A stretch of DNA of 64,000 bases from Streptomyces cinnabarinus. GTDB lineage: Bacteria > Actinomycetota > Actinomycetes > Streptomycetales > Streptomycetaceae. Numbering within the stretch: position 1 is the stretch's first letter; every line of letters begins with the position of its first letter. The DNA lies in contig NZ_CP114413.1 of NCBI RefSeq assembly GCF_027270315.1, positions 8,122,001-8,186,000 on the forward strand, given 5' to 3'. A model generated the notes under the pieces. The model was not told where the DNA came from. It did no database searches and saw only the letters and a list, made by a program, of their open reading frames with translations. Shown here piece by piece: positions 42,437 through 51,664 of this stretch. Made by a program: the position numbers and the translations under genes.

Positions 42437-44233
42437 GTGCATGACGCAGGCTCGCCGAATTCCGCAGGAAACGCCCAGCCCCTCGAATTGACGGACGCGC
42501 AACTGAGCGCCGAACTCAAGAAGTGGACCGGCGCGTCGCCCGCACTCCAGCCGGTGGGCGAACTGCTCGACCGGCACTGGGCGGCGGGCTTCGCCTACGC
42601 GCGGCTGTGCACCAGCACGGCACGCGCCGCCGGAATGCTGACCACCGCGGCGTTCACGCGGCTCTTCGGACAGACCCTGCGGCAGACCGGACCGACCTCG
42701 GCGTGGCGTCCCCAACTCCTCGTCACCGTGCGGCGCGTCGCGGGGGAGTGGGACACCGACCAGCGGCGCGAACTGCTCCACCCCGAGCTGCTGTCCGCGG
42801 GTGCGGACGGGGAGCGCGCCGTCGCCCGGCTGCTGCCCCCGGCCCACCGGCGCCTGCTGTCCGGCGCCTTCCAGCGGCTGCCCCAGTCGGCCCGCTGTCT
42901 GCTCTGGCACACCGAGGTCGAGGCCGAACCTCTGGACGTACCCGCGGCACTGCTCGGCCTGGACGAGGCGGGCGCCCGCGTCGAACTCGGCCGCGCCCGC
43001 GACCGGTTGCGCGAGGAGTGCCTCCAGGTCCACCGCGAGCTCGCCCCCGACCAGGAGTGCCGCCAATACCTGCGGCTGCTCGACGTCACCTATCGGCGCG
43101 GCGGCATCGGGATCGACCCCGACCTGCGCGGGCACCTCGACCACTGCGGCCACTGCCTGGACACCGCCGACCAGTTGAACTGCTTCAACCTGGGCCTCGG
43201 CCTGCCCCTCGCCGAGGCGGTTCTCGGCTGGGGCGCCCGCGAGTACGTGGAGTCCCGGGCGCTCAGCGCCGACGACGCGAGCGTGCCCGAGGAGGCCGCG
43301 GCCATGATGGGGGAGGACTTCGGCGCCGGCCACGCGCCCGAAGCGCCCCCGGCCGCCCCACGCGCCTCGTGCAGCCGTACCGCCCGCAAGGCGGCCCGCC
43401 GTGCCGTGCGGCGCCGCAATCTCACCGTGGCCGTGCTGACGGTCGGCACCCTGGTCCTGGTCCCGCTGCTGCTGTGGTCCGCCCTGGGCTCCGAGGACGA
43501 CACCGCCCCGGCCGGCCCGGGCGGCAGGACCGAGGCGGCCGGTTCCGCGAGCCGTACGCCCACCGCCGGCCCGTCGTGGGCCGGGGCCAAGGAGGCGGCC
43601 AAGGGCACGCTGACCGGGCGGCTGCACAACCTCGCCTCCGGGCTGTGCGTCGGCGTGGTCGGCGGCAAGGCCGTCAAGGGCGCCGAGACCGAACTCGTGA
43701 AGTGCTCCGCGCGGGCCGGACAGCAGTGGGTGTACGAGACCGACGGCCTCCTGCGCAGCGCCGCCGAGCCCGATCTGTGCCTGGACTCCCGGCTCGGCTA
43801 CTCGGTACGGCTCTCGGCCTGCACGGACACCCGTGACGTCCGCTACGACTTCACGCTCCAGGGCGCCCTCGTCCCGCGCTGGGACCAGGACCTCGCCCTG
43901 ACGCCCGCCGCCACCGACGGTTCCGGCGCCCTGGTCCTCAAGACCCGCAAGGACGACTCCGCCCAGCGCTGGGTGATCGACACCTCAAGACCCGAGCTCC
44001 AGCTCCAGGCGGTCAACTGGGACGCGCCCGCGACCACCCCGCCGGCGCCGGCCCCCAAGCCCACGCCCACCCCGTCGAAGACCCCGAAGGCCACGCCGTC
44101 CCCGACCCCGACCCCCACCACGACACCCTCACCCAGCGATTCCTGCTCGGCGGACCCGTACTCCTGCTGGGACGACGACAACGACTGGGGCGACGGCTCC
44201 TGGGGCGGCGGCCACGGCGGCGGACGCCACTGA
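42437..44233 (+). CDS. Membrane protein with ECF sigma-like head, zinc anti-sigma-like motif and ricin-type lectin domain
   Basis: 598 residues; GTG at 42437 chosen for GGAGG upstream (ATGs at 42395 and 42407 are in frame). Residues ~25-200 resemble an ECF sigma factor: AAGFAYARLCTSTARAAGM (region 2-like), FQRLPQSARCLLWHTEVEAE and ARVELGRARDRLREECL (region 4-like), though degenerate. HLDHCGHC (HxxxCxxC) matches the zinc anti-sigma motif. A TM segment (LTVAVLTVGTLVLVPLLLWS) leads to an outside ricin/CBM13 trefoil (GLCVGVVGG, DLCLDSRLGYSVRLSAC) and a Pro/Thr-Asp/Trp tail. It looks like a carbohydrate-sensing sigma/anti-sigma fusion, as in ECF groups with CBM extensions. Confidence 0.75.
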   Translation: MHDAGSPNSAGNAQPLELTDAQLSAELKKWTGASPALQPVGELLDRHWAAGFAYARLCTSTARAAGMLTTAAFTRLFGQTLRQTGPTSAWRPQLLVTVRRVAGEWDTDQRRELLHPELLSAGADGERAVARLLPPAHRRLLSGAFQRLPQSARCLLWHTEVEAEPLDVPAALLGLDEAGARVELGRARDRLREECLQVHRELAPDQECRQYLRLLDVTYRRGGIGIDPDLRGHLDHCGHCLDTADQLNCFNLGLGLPLAEAVLGWGAREYVESRALSADDASVPEEAAAMMGEDFGAGHAPEAPPAAPRASCSRTARKAARRAVRRRNLTVAVLTVGTLVLVPLLLWSALGSEDDTAPAGPGGRTEAAGSASRTPTAGPSWAGAKEAAKGTLTGRLHNLASGLCVGVVGGKAVKGAETELVKCSARAGQQWVYETDGLLRSAAEPDLCLDSRLGYSVRLSACTDTRDVRYDFTLQGALVPRWDQDLALTPAATDGSGALVLKTRKDDSAQRWVIDTSRPELQLQAVNWDAPATTPPAPAPKPTPTPSKTPKATPSPTPTPTTTPSPSDSCSADPYSCWDDDNDWGDGSWGGGHGGGRH

Positions 44234-44236
44234 CCG

Positions 44237-44893
44237 TCAGGGCCCCGAGCCGGGGGCGAACACCGTCAGCCGCACCGTGGACGCGTTGCCGGACACCGGC
44301 ACCGCACCCGCCGTCCAGTCCACCTCGATCGGCTCGCGCTCATCGGGCGGGGTCACCAGCAGCCCCGCCGGACGGGCCGTACGCGCCCCGCTGATCTCCG
44401 GACTGGCGTACGACAGACCGGCCCAGGCGCTGTCGCCCGGTGCCAGGGTCACCCGGCTCGGCTTGCCGGGAGCGCGCTCGGGGTCCGGGCCGAGCTGCCG
44501 GCCGGAGGCGTCCACGAAGGCGGCGCCCGGATAGCCGTACACCGTGCAGGTGCGCGCCGAGGCGTTGGTCAGCACGATCGGGAAGTTCCGCTGCCCGGCG
44601 CCCGGATCCATCCGGCCGACCTCGGCGCGCAGTTCGGCGGTGCGACAGCGGGAGGACGGCGCGGCGGCCCCGGCCGGCGAGGGGGACGCCGCCGGCCGGG
44701 TGGGTGTGGACTGCTCACCGGGGGAGACCTCGGTGCCGGGCGGGCTCGTGGTCCGGTCGTGCGTCGTGGGCGTCGTCGGCCGGGGAGCGGTCGTCGTGCC
44801 ATCGGTGCCGCCGCAGGCGGTGAGCGCGCCGAGCAGGGCCACGGCGCTCGCGAGCAGGGCGGTCCGGTGCGGGGACGAGGACGTGTTCGCCAT
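44237..44893 (-). CDS. DUF4232 domain lipoprotein
   Basis: 218 residues. Signal peptide with lipobox: LLASAVALLGALTACGG (C is the lipidated residue). A Thr/Pro/Ser linker (APRPTTPTTHDRTTSPPGTE) leads into DUF4232: SSRCRTAELRAEVGRMDPGAGQRNFPIVLTNASARTCTVYGYPG (in parts), GDSAWAGLSYASPEISGART, then a beta-sandwich end. DUF4232 proteins are common in Streptomyces, often downstream of sigma-factor or stress genes; function unknown. Start at 44893 preferred over GTG 44902. Confidence 0.87.
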   Translation of the reverse strand: MANTSSSPHRTALLASAVALLGALTACGGTDGTTTAPRPTTPTTHDRTTSPPGTEVSPGEQSTPTRPAASPSPAGAAAPSSRCRTAELRAEVGRMDPGAGQRNFPIVLTNASARTCTVYGYPGAAFVDASGRQLGPDPERAPGKPSRVTLAPGDSAWAGLSYASPEISGARTARPAGLLVTPPDEREPIEVDWTAGAVPVSGNASTVRLTVFAPGSGP

Positions 44894-44973
44894 GTTCTCC
44901 ACGCTCCTGAGGGTTCGTCACATTCCCGGGTGTCCCGCCGAGGACAGGAGAAACCCGCACAGCGTACGCCCGT

Positions 44974-47346
44974 TCAGACCTCGTCGAGGAGGCTCAGTTC
45001 GGCCCAGATCGTCTTGCCGTTGGGGGTGTGCCGGCTGCCCCAGCGCTGGGTGAGCTGGGCGACCAGCAGCAGGCCACGGCCGCCCTCGTCCCAGGTCTTG
45101 GCCCGGCGCAGATGCGGGGCCGTGTGGCTGGCGTCGGACACCTCGCAGATCAGGGTCGCCGCGTCATGGATCAGCCGGAGCCGGATCGGCTGGGAGCCGT
45201 AGCGGATCGCGTTGGTGACCAGTTCGCTCACCACCAGCTCGGCCGTGAACGAGGCCCCGCTCAGCTGCCAGGCGGCGAGCTGCTCCACCGCCTGCTTGCG
45301 CATCGGCCCGACCAGCGCCGGGTCGGCCGGGATGTCCCAGGTGGCCACCTGGGAGGCGGGCAGGCCCCGGGTCCGGGCCAGCAGCAGGGCCACGTCGTCG
45401 GCGACGCCGCCGGGCGGCAGCAGCGCGTGCAGGATCCGGTCGCAGCTCTCCTCCAGCGAGCCGACGGGGCCGGACAGGGCCTCCAGCAGCAGCGCCTGGC
45501 TGGTGTCGACGTCGCGCTCGCGGTTCTCGATCAGACCGTCGGTGAAGAACGCCAGCACACTGCCCTCGGGCAGATCGACCTCGGCCGACTCGAAGGGCAG
45601 CCCGCCCAGCCCCAGCGGCGGACCGGCGGGCAGCTCGATCCGGCGGGGCGCGCCGGTGGGCGGCACCATCACCGGCGACGGCAGCCCGGCCCGGGCCAGG
45701 GTGCAGCGCCGGGACACCGGGTCGTAGACGGCGTACAGGCAGGTGGCGCCGACCTCGCCCGGGTCGCCCTCCCCGCCGGACTCCTCGGAGAGCCGCAGGA
45801 CCAGGTCGTCCAGGTGGGTGAGCAGCTCGTCGGGGGCCAGGTCGATATCGGCGAGGGTGCGTACGGCGGTGCGCAGCCGCCCCATCGTGGCCGAGGCCTG
45901 GATGCCGTGCCCGACGACGTCCCCGACGCACAGCGCGACCCGCATCCCGGACAACGGGATCACGTCGAACCAGTCGCCGCCCACCCCGGAGCGGGCCGCC
46001 GGGAGGTAGCGGGAGGCCGCGTCCACGGCGGGAGTGCGCGGCAGCCCGCGCGGCAGCAGGCTGCGCTGGAGGGCGAGCGCGGTCTCGCGCTCCCGGGAGT
46101 AGCGGCGGGCGTTGTCGACGCAGACGGCCGCGCGCGCCGTGATCTCCTCGGCCAGCAGGACGTCGTCGGGCGTGAACGGATCCGGCCGCCGGAACCGGGT
46201 GAGCACCGCGACCCCGAGGGTCAGGCCCCGGGCCCGGATCGGCACGGACATCGTGGAGTGGATGCCGTACTCCTTGACGCGTGCCCGGCGCGCCCGGTCC
46301 CGGCTCAGCCAGGCGTCGACATCGCCGGAGGGCACCGAGGCGACGACGGTGCGGCCTGCCGTCAGCGAGGCGGCCTGCGGGGACTCGGCCGGGTAGAGCT
46401 CCAGATGCCCCGGCTCGACCACGGCCTCCGGGCTGCCCGGGTTCACCGACCGGTGGGCGGCCCGGCGCAGCCCGACCGGCGTGCTGAGCGGCGGCTGGAC
46501 CGTGGCGTCGCCGTCCGGGTCGAGCAGGTCGACGCTGACGAAGTCGGCGAGCGCGGGCACGCACACATCGGCCAGCTCCTGTGCCGTCCGGGTGACGTCG
46601 AGGGTGGTCCCGATGCGCACGCTCGCCTCGTTGACCAGCTGAAGCCGTTCCCGCGAGAGGTAGTTCTCGCTGAAGTCATGGGCGGCCAGGCATACGCCCC
46701 GCACCCGGCCCCCGGCGTCGGTCACCGGCGCCATCCGGGCCAGCCAGGCGTGCGCGCGGTCCTCACCGCCGGCCCGCATGTACGTCTGCACGTCCCGGGC
46801 CCGGCCGGTGGCCAGCACGCCCGCCATGTGCTCCTCCAGCTCCTCGCTCTGCGGCTTGCCGCCGATCTCGGAGATCCGGAGCCCCTGGATGCGCTCCTCG
46901 GGCAGCCCGATCACCTGGGCCATGGCGTCGTTGATCCGGCGCAGCCGCAGCCGCTCGTCGTAGACGGCGACGGCGCACGGCGACTGGGTGAGCGCGACCG
47001 TGGCCAGCGGATCGTCGGTGGAGTGGGCGTCGGTGGCCTCCAGCGGGGTGACCACGAGCCAGTGGCCGGGTGCGCCGTCCTGCGGTGGCCGGTGGTGGGC
47101 GAGCAGCCACACCCGCACCCGGTGGCCGTCCTGGTGGCGCAGCGGCAGCGTGCCGTCCCAACGCGGGCCCGCCGGGACGGGCACCCGGCCGTCGGCCAGC
47201 AGCTGCGCGGCGGGGCGGCCCACGACGTCGGCGGCCGGCCAGCCCAGCAGGCGCCGGGCCCCGGCGTTCCACTCCAGCAGCGTGCCGTGCTCGTCGATGA
47301 CAGCCCGAGCCGTCGCGGCGTCGTCGATCGGGTCGTGCGGGGTCAT
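44974..47346 (-). CDS. SpoIIE phosphatase with PAS, GAF and HATPase (RsbW-like) domains
   Basis: 790 residues. PAS domains (~15-110, with RAVIDEHGTLLEWNAGARRL; ~125-240, with SPCAVAVYDERLRLRRIND) and a GAF domain (~255-410, VNEASVRIGTTLDVTRTAQEL, STMSVPIRARGLTLGVAVL) lead into a SpoIIE PP2C domain (~440-650, VGGDWFDVIPLSG, ALCVGDVVGHGIQASATMG, LAFFTDGLIENR) and a C-terminal HATPase_c (~665-785, ELVVSELVTNAIRYGSQPI, GGRGLLLVAQLTQRWGSR). It probably controls a STAS/anti-sigma switch; the STAS gene at 16,527 is one possible partner. ATG at 47346 (GGAG upstream). Confidence 0.93.
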   Translation of the reverse strand: MTPHDPIDDAATARAVIDEHGTLLEWNAGARRLLGWPAADVVGRPAAQLLADGRVPVPAGPRWDGTLPLRHQDGHRVRVWLLAHHRPPQDGAPGHWLVVTPLEATDAHSTDDPLATVALTQSPCAVAVYDERLRLRRINDAMAQVIGLPEERIQGLRISEIGGKPQSEELEEHMAGVLATGRARDVQTYMRAGGEDRAHAWLARMAPVTDAGGRVRGVCLAAHDFSENYLSRERLQLVNEASVRIGTTLDVTRTAQELADVCVPALADFVSVDLLDPDGDATVQPPLSTPVGLRRAAHRSVNPGSPEAVVEPGHLELYPAESPQAASLTAGRTVVASVPSGDVDAWLSRDRARRARVKEYGIHSTMSVPIRARGLTLGVAVLTRFRRPDPFTPDDVLLAEEITARAAVCVDNARRYSRERETALALQRSLLPRGLPRTPAVDAASRYLPAARSGVGGDWFDVIPLSGMRVALCVGDVVGHGIQASATMGRLRTAVRTLADIDLAPDELLTHLDDLVLRLSEESGGEGDPGEVGATCLYAVYDPVSRRCTLARAGLPSPVMVPPTGAPRRIELPAGPPLGLGGLPFESAEVDLPEGSVLAFFTDGLIENRERDVDTSQALLLEALSGPVGSLEESCDRILHALLPPGGVADDVALLLARTRGLPASQVATWDIPADPALVGPMRKQAVEQLAAWQLSGASFTAELVVSELVTNAIRYGSQPIRLRLIHDAATLICEVSDASHTAPHLRRAKTWDEGGRGLLLVAQLTQRWGSRHTPNGKTIWAELSLLDEV

Positions 47347-47374
47347 CGTCGCCACTCCAACGCGGACACTCACA

Positions 47375-47389
47375 GTGACCGGTGGTCAC
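47375..47389. promoter_or_regulatory. Dyad GTGACC-GGT-GGTCAC upstream of the SpoIIE gene
   Basis: GTGACCGGTGGTCAC (47375-47389) is a 6+3+6 palindrome 28 bp before the SpoIIE start. Its position fits an operator overlapping the promoter; the regulator is unknown. Confidence 0.4.
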
Positions 47390-47601
47390 GTGGGTTCCAG
47401 CCTAGTGCGTCCGGGCCCCGGACGGATGGGGGAAGCCCTGTGCGGGCGGTCGAACAGTCAAGGTCGAAATCCGGCCGTTATGCCACCGGAGGCGCAAGCG
47501 CTTTCTCCTGACCCTTGACGATGTCGCGCAGCTCCCCGTCAGAATCTGTGTGTTCACGATCAGTTGTGAGTACTTTTGGGCCCTGATGAGGGAGAGCCGC
47601 C

Positions 47602-47979
47602 GTGACGGTCACTCGCAGATCGGTTCTGATCGCCTCCACGGCCGCGCCGGCCGCGGGGGCGCTGCTGAGCACGCCGGCGCAGGCCGCCTCGGCCCGCTCG
47701 GGGCGCCGTGTCGTCCCATTGCGTGACGGCTGGCGGTTCGCCCTGGTCGACGCGACCCACACCCTGCCCGCGTCGGTCGAGGTGCAGGTGTGGGACGGAA
47801 GCCGGTACGTGCCGGTCGAGGGAACGGCCGTGGAGTGGGCCACCGCGTCGGACACGCCGTCCGCCATCACCTTTCACGCTGTACGCGGCTCCCGGCTCCG
47901 ACTGACCTTGACGAGCGCCTACCCGGGCGAGGCGAGGGGAGCGGTACGGATCAGCAAGCTCGACATCCCAGCGGCCTGA
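47602..47979 (+). pseudogene. In-frame deletion remnant of a GH2 beta-galactosidase
   Basis: 125 codons, frame open throughout, GTG with GGGAGAG upstream. The first ~45 residues are a Tat signal (TRRSVLIASTAAPAAGALLS, cleavage near AQA) plus RRVVPLRDGWRFALVD, the usual opening of the sugar-binding domain of Streptomyces GH2 beta-galactosidases. The remainder, from LPASVEVQVWDGSRYVPVEG to GEARGAVRISKLDIP, resembles their C-terminal end. The ~900 residues between, including the whole TIM barrel, are missing, with the fusion near ALVDATHTLP. The remnant could still be exported, but not as an enzyme. The 254-bp leader upstream (47347-47601) should hold its promoter. Confidence 0.62.
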
Positions 47980-48167
47980 GGAGCGTCAAGGTCCGGACGA
48001 CCGGTTCGACAACTCCCCCAGGGGCGCGGGGAACTGCGCGACCAGCCACAACGCACGCGCACCCGCCGAGGAAGCACAAGCCGCACCCGCCCATAGGCGA
48101 ACTTTCGTCCCGTCCGGACCGTTGACGCCATGTCACACCGCCCACAAGCATGTCCTGCGTCCGCATC

Positions 48168-48181
48168 TGGGAGCGCTCCCA
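48168..48181. promoter_or_regulatory. CebR box (cellobiose-responsive operator)
   Basis: TGGGAGCGCTCCCA is a perfect 14-bp palindrome identical to the consensus of CebR, the LacI-family repressor of cellulose-utilisation genes in Streptomyces. A half-site (TGGGAGCG, 48182-48189 region) follows directly. It lies 41 bp before the GH9 start, in the 242-bp leader (47980-48221). Confidence 0.95.
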
Positions 48182-48221
48182 TGGGAGCGTAAACCCGTAC
48201 CTCCCCCCGAGGAGCCCAGAC

Positions 48222-50465
48222 GTGAAACGCCGCAGAACCACCCTGCTGTCCCTGACCGCCCTGCTGGCGGCGGGACTCACCGCACTGCCCGCCGGGCAGG
48301 CCGGCGCCGAGGAGGTCGAGCAGCTCAAGAACGGCACCTTCGACACCACCACCGAGCCCTGGTGGACGACGAGCAACGTCACCGCGGGACTGTCCGACGG
48401 ACAGCTCTGCGCGGACGTCCCCGGCGGCACCACCAACCGCTGGGACGCCACCGTCGGCCAGAACGACATCGCCCTGGTCAAGGGCGAGTCCTACCGCTTC
48501 TCCTTCCGCGCGAACGGCTCGCCCGAGGGGCATGTGGTGCGCGCGATCGTCGGCCTGTCGGCGGCGCCGTACGACACCTGGTTCGAGGTGTCGCCGGAGC
48601 TGAGCGTCTCCGGGAACGCCTACTCGTACACCTTCACCGCACCCGTCGACACCGCCCAGGGCCAGGTCGCCTTCCAGGTCGGCGGCAGCGCGGACCCCTG
48701 GCGGTTCTGCGTGGACGACGCGTCGCTGCTCGGCGGTGTGGCGCCCGAGCCGTACGAGCCCGACACGGGTCCGCGGGTCCGCGTGAACCAGGTCGCCTAT
48801 CTGCCCGCCGGGCCCAAGAACGCCACCCTCGTCACCGAGGCGACCGAGCGGCTGCCCTGGCAACTGCGGGCCGCCGACGGGGCCGTGCTGGCCCGCGGCT
48901 GGACCGTCCCGCGCGGCACCGACGTCTCCTCCGCCCAGAACGTCCACTCCCTCGACTTCGGCCCCTACCGCAAGCGCGGCAGCGGGCTCACCCTGGTCGT
49001 CGACGGCGAGACCAGCCGCCCCTTCGACATCGACGCGGGCGTCTATGAGCGGCTGCGGCTGGACGCGGCGAAGTACTATTACACCCAGCGCAGCGGCCTG
49101 GCGATACGCGATGACCTGCGCCCCGGTTACGCCCGCCCCGCGGGCCATGTCGGCGTGGCACCCAACCAGGGCGACAGCGCCGTGCCCTGCCAGCCCGGCG
49201 TCTGCGACTACACCCTCGACGTGACCGGCGGCTGGTACGACGCCGGTGACCACGGCAAGTACGTCGTCAACGGCGGTATCTCGGTATGGGAGCTGCTCAG
49301 CACCTACGAGCGCGCCCTGCACGCCCGCACCGGCGACCCGGCGAAGCTGGGCGACAACACCCTCGCCATCCCCGAGAGCGGCAACAAGGTGCCCGACCTG
49401 CTCGACGAGGTCCGCTGGGAGCTGGACTTCCTGCTGAAGATGCAGGTCCCGGAGGGGCAGCCGCTGGCCGGGATGGCCCACCACAAGATCCACGACGAGC
49501 AGTGGACGGGCCTGCCGCTGCTGCCGAGCGACGACCCGCAGAAGCGTGAACTGCATCCGCCGTCCACCGCGGCGACCCTGAACCTGGCGGCGACGGCGGC
49601 CCAGGCGGCGCGCCTGTACAAGCCGTACGACCGGGAGTTCGCCGCGAAGGCCCTGTCGGCGGCGCGCAAGGCGTGGGCGGCGGCGCTCGCCCACCCCGAC
49701 CGGTACGCCTCCGAGAGCGACGGCATCGGCGGCGGCACCTACGCCGACAACAACGTCACGGACGAGTTCTACTGGGCGGCGGCCGAGCTGTATCTCACCA
49801 CCGGCGAGCGGGAGTTCGCCGACCGCGTCCTCGACTCACCCGTCCACACCGCCGACATCTTCGGCGCCCTCGGCTACGACTGGGCCCGGACGGCCGCCGC
49901 GGCCCGCCTGGACCTGGCGACCGTGCCGAGCAGGCTGCCCGGCCGGGACAAGGTGCGCCAGTCCGTGACCAAGGGAGCCGACCGCTACCTGGCCACCCTG
50001 AGGTCACAGGCGTACGGCATGCCCTACGCCCCCGAGGGCAACCTCTACGACTGGGGCTCCAACCACCAGATCGCGCACAACGCCGTGGTCATCGCCACCG
50101 CCTACGACATCTCGGGAGCCTCGAAGTACCGGGACGGCGCCGTGCAGAGCATGGACTACCTCTTCGGCCGCAACGCGCTCAACATCTCCTATGTGACGGG
50201 CTACGGCGAGGTCAACGCGCAGAACCAGCACGCGCGTTGGTACGCCCACCAGCTCGACCCGAACCAGCCGAACCCGCCCAGGGGCACGCTGGCGGGCGGG
50301 CCCAACTCCAGCATCCAGGACCCCTACGCACAGAGCAAACTCCAGGGCTGCGTCGGCCAGTTCTGCTACATCGACGACATCCAGTCCTGGTCGACCAACG
50401 AGCACACCATCAACTGGAACTCGGCGCTCACCCGACTGGCCTCCTTCGTGGCGGACCAAGGATGA
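48222..50465 (+). CDS. Secreted GH9 endoglucanase with N-terminal CBM4/9
   Basis: 747 residues. GTG at 48222 after GAGGAG gives a Sec signal (KRRRTTLLSLTALLAAGLTA, cleavage near AGA-EEVEQ). Residues ~35-180 are a CBM4/9-type jelly roll (LKNGTFDTTTEPWWTTSNVT, YTFTAPVDTAQGQVAFQVGG). An Ig-like segment (RVRVNQVAYLPAGPKNATLV) precedes the (alpha/alpha)6 GH9 domain: catalytic Asp region TGGWYDAGDHGKYVVNGG and the acid Glu in TNEHTINWNSALTRL. It hydrolyses cellulose outside the cell. A CebR box sits upstream, so cellobiose should induce it. Confidence 0.95.
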   Translation: MKRRRTTLLSLTALLAAGLTALPAGQAGAEEVEQLKNGTFDTTTEPWWTTSNVTAGLSDGQLCADVPGGTTNRWDATVGQNDIALVKGESYRFSFRANGSPEGHVVRAIVGLSAAPYDTWFEVSPELSVSGNAYSYTFTAPVDTAQGQVAFQVGGSADPWRFCVDDASLLGGVAPEPYEPDTGPRVRVNQVAYLPAGPKNATLVTEATERLPWQLRAADGAVLARGWTVPRGTDVSSAQNVHSLDFGPYRKRGSGLTLVVDGETSRPFDIDAGVYERLRLDAAKYYYTQRSGLAIRDDLRPGYARPAGHVGVAPNQGDSAVPCQPGVCDYTLDVTGGWYDAGDHGKYVVNGGISVWELLSTYERALHARTGDPAKLGDNTLAIPESGNKVPDLLDEVRWELDFLLKMQVPEGQPLAGMAHHKIHDEQWTGLPLLPSDDPQKRELHPPSTAATLNLAATAAQAARLYKPYDREFAAKALSAARKAWAAALAHPDRYASESDGIGGGTYADNNVTDEFYWAAAELYLTTGEREFADRVLDSPVHTADIFGALGYDWARTAAAARLDLATVPSRLPGRDKVRQSVTKGADRYLATLRSQAYGMPYAPEGNLYDWGSNHQIAHNAVVIATAYDISGASKYRDGAVQSMDYLFGRNALNISYVTGYGEVNAQNQHARWYAHQLDPNQPNPPRGTLAGGPNSSIQDPYAQSKLQGCVGQFCYIDDIQSWSTNEHTINWNSALTRLASFVADQG

Positions 50466-50499
50466 CCCGCTGAGTCCGCTAGGGCGGCACACTGGGCGG

Positions 50500-51633
50500 A
50501 TGAACTCGCCCTTACCGCAAGCGGATCCCCGTCGCACGAGCGCCGTCGTAGTGGGCCTGGACTCCTACGAGGCGGGGGCGCACTGGGCCATGGACGGCCC
50601 GGTGTCCGACGCGCTGCGGTTCGCGGACTGGTTCCTCGACCGGGGTGTGCCGCCCGAGCGGATCACCGCACTGCTCTCCGCGCCGCCCGGCCGGCCAGGC
50701 GCCGTGCCCGAGGTGCCCTACGAGGTCCTCGGCGCGGACCGGGCCACCGTGCACCGCACCCTGCTGCGGACGCTGGCGGCGGAGCAGAGCGAGCTGCTGT
50801 GGGTCGTGTGGGGCGGGCACGGCGTGGTGGACGCCGAGGGCAGACGACTGCTCTTCTACGCGGACGCCACCGAGACCGACGCGCTGAACCTCGACTTCGA
50901 CGCGCTGCTCGCCTACTACCGCGCGGCGCCCCGGCACCCCCGCCAGATCTGGCTGGTCGACGCCTGCCAGCAGCTGCACAACCCCTGGCGCGGCCGCCGC
51001 CAGCTGCCTCGCGAGGACTACGGCACCCCGATGCCCCGGCGGGCCCGCGACCAGGCGGTCCTCTTCGCCGCCCGGCCGGGCGAGGCGGCGGCCAACCTGT
51101 CCGGCGCCGGGACGGGGCTGTTCAGCCGGGAGGCGCTGGCGGTGCTCACCGACAACGAGGCGGTGGGCACAGGCTGGCCACCCGACGCCGGCCTGCTGAT
51201 GGACCGGCTGCGGGACCGGTTCACCCGACTGCGCGCCGAAGGGCTCGCGGCGCAGACCCCCACCTATGTCTGGTCCCGCACCTGGGACGGCGACGAGGGC
51301 CAGCTCCTGTCCCGAGGCCGCGCCGAACCCCTCGGCGCCGAGTACCCCGACCTCCCCGTGGAGCGGCTGGGCGTCCTGACGGACGCTCTGCTCAAGGTCG
51401 AGGAGTTCGTCGAGCCCCAGGGCCGCGAGGAGATCCTCGGCCTGCTCAGAATCGGCGTCCGGGCCGCCGTCCCCCGGCACAACCGCCCCCGCCTCGACAC
51501 CATCAGCATCCTGCGCACCTGCGCCCGACGGCCGGGGGCGCTGCGGGAGTTGGCGGAGGCGGTGCTGCTGTGTGCCGGGGGGAGCGCGGAGGCGGAGCTG
51601 GCGCATCGACTGATCGTCGAGGCGTCTGCCTGA
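50500..51633 (+). CDS. Caspase-like (C14) protease with C-terminal EAD2-type domain
   Basis: 377 residues. Caspase-fold N-terminus: SAVVVGLDSYEAGAHWAMDG, catalytic His107 in LWVVWGGHGVVD, Cys156 in IWLVDACQQLH, then RDQAVLFAARPGEAA. Residues ~287-375 form a helical effector-associated domain: VLTDALLKVEEFVEP, REEILGLLRI, PRHNRPRLDTISILRTCARR, LCAGGSAEAELAHRL. The same pattern starts the VMAP-like protein at 58,459, so the two probably bind each other. In EAD systems such proteases are effectors kept off until a STAND or MoxR module signals. Codon 5 is TTA, so bldA control is expected. Start weak but gives the usual VVVGLDSYE beginning. Confidence 0.88.
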   Translation: MNSPLPQADPRRTSAVVVGLDSYEAGAHWAMDGPVSDALRFADWFLDRGVPPERITALLSAPPGRPGAVPEVPYEVLGADRATVHRTLLRTLAAEQSELLWVVWGGHGVVDAEGRRLLFYADATETDALNLDFDALLAYYRAAPRHPRQIWLVDACQQLHNPWRGRRQLPREDYGTPMPRRARDQAVLFAARPGEAAANLSGAGTGLFSREALAVLTDNEAVGTGWPPDAGLLMDRLRDRFTRLRAEGLAAQTPTYVWSRTWDGDEGQLLSRGRAEPLGAEYPDLPVERLGVLTDALLKVEEFVEPQGREEILGLLRIGVRAAVPRHNRPRLDTISILRTCARRPGALRELAEAVLLCAGGSAEAELAHRLIVEASA

Positions 51634-51664
51634 AGCCGCCCCGCGTCCCTTACGATCGGGTCCC

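Noticed and set aside
44974..47511. Plus-strand 827-codon frame through the SpoIIE gene
   Set aside because: It is the antisense shadow of a well-formed PAS-GAF-SpoIIE-HATPase protein and has no recognisable domain.
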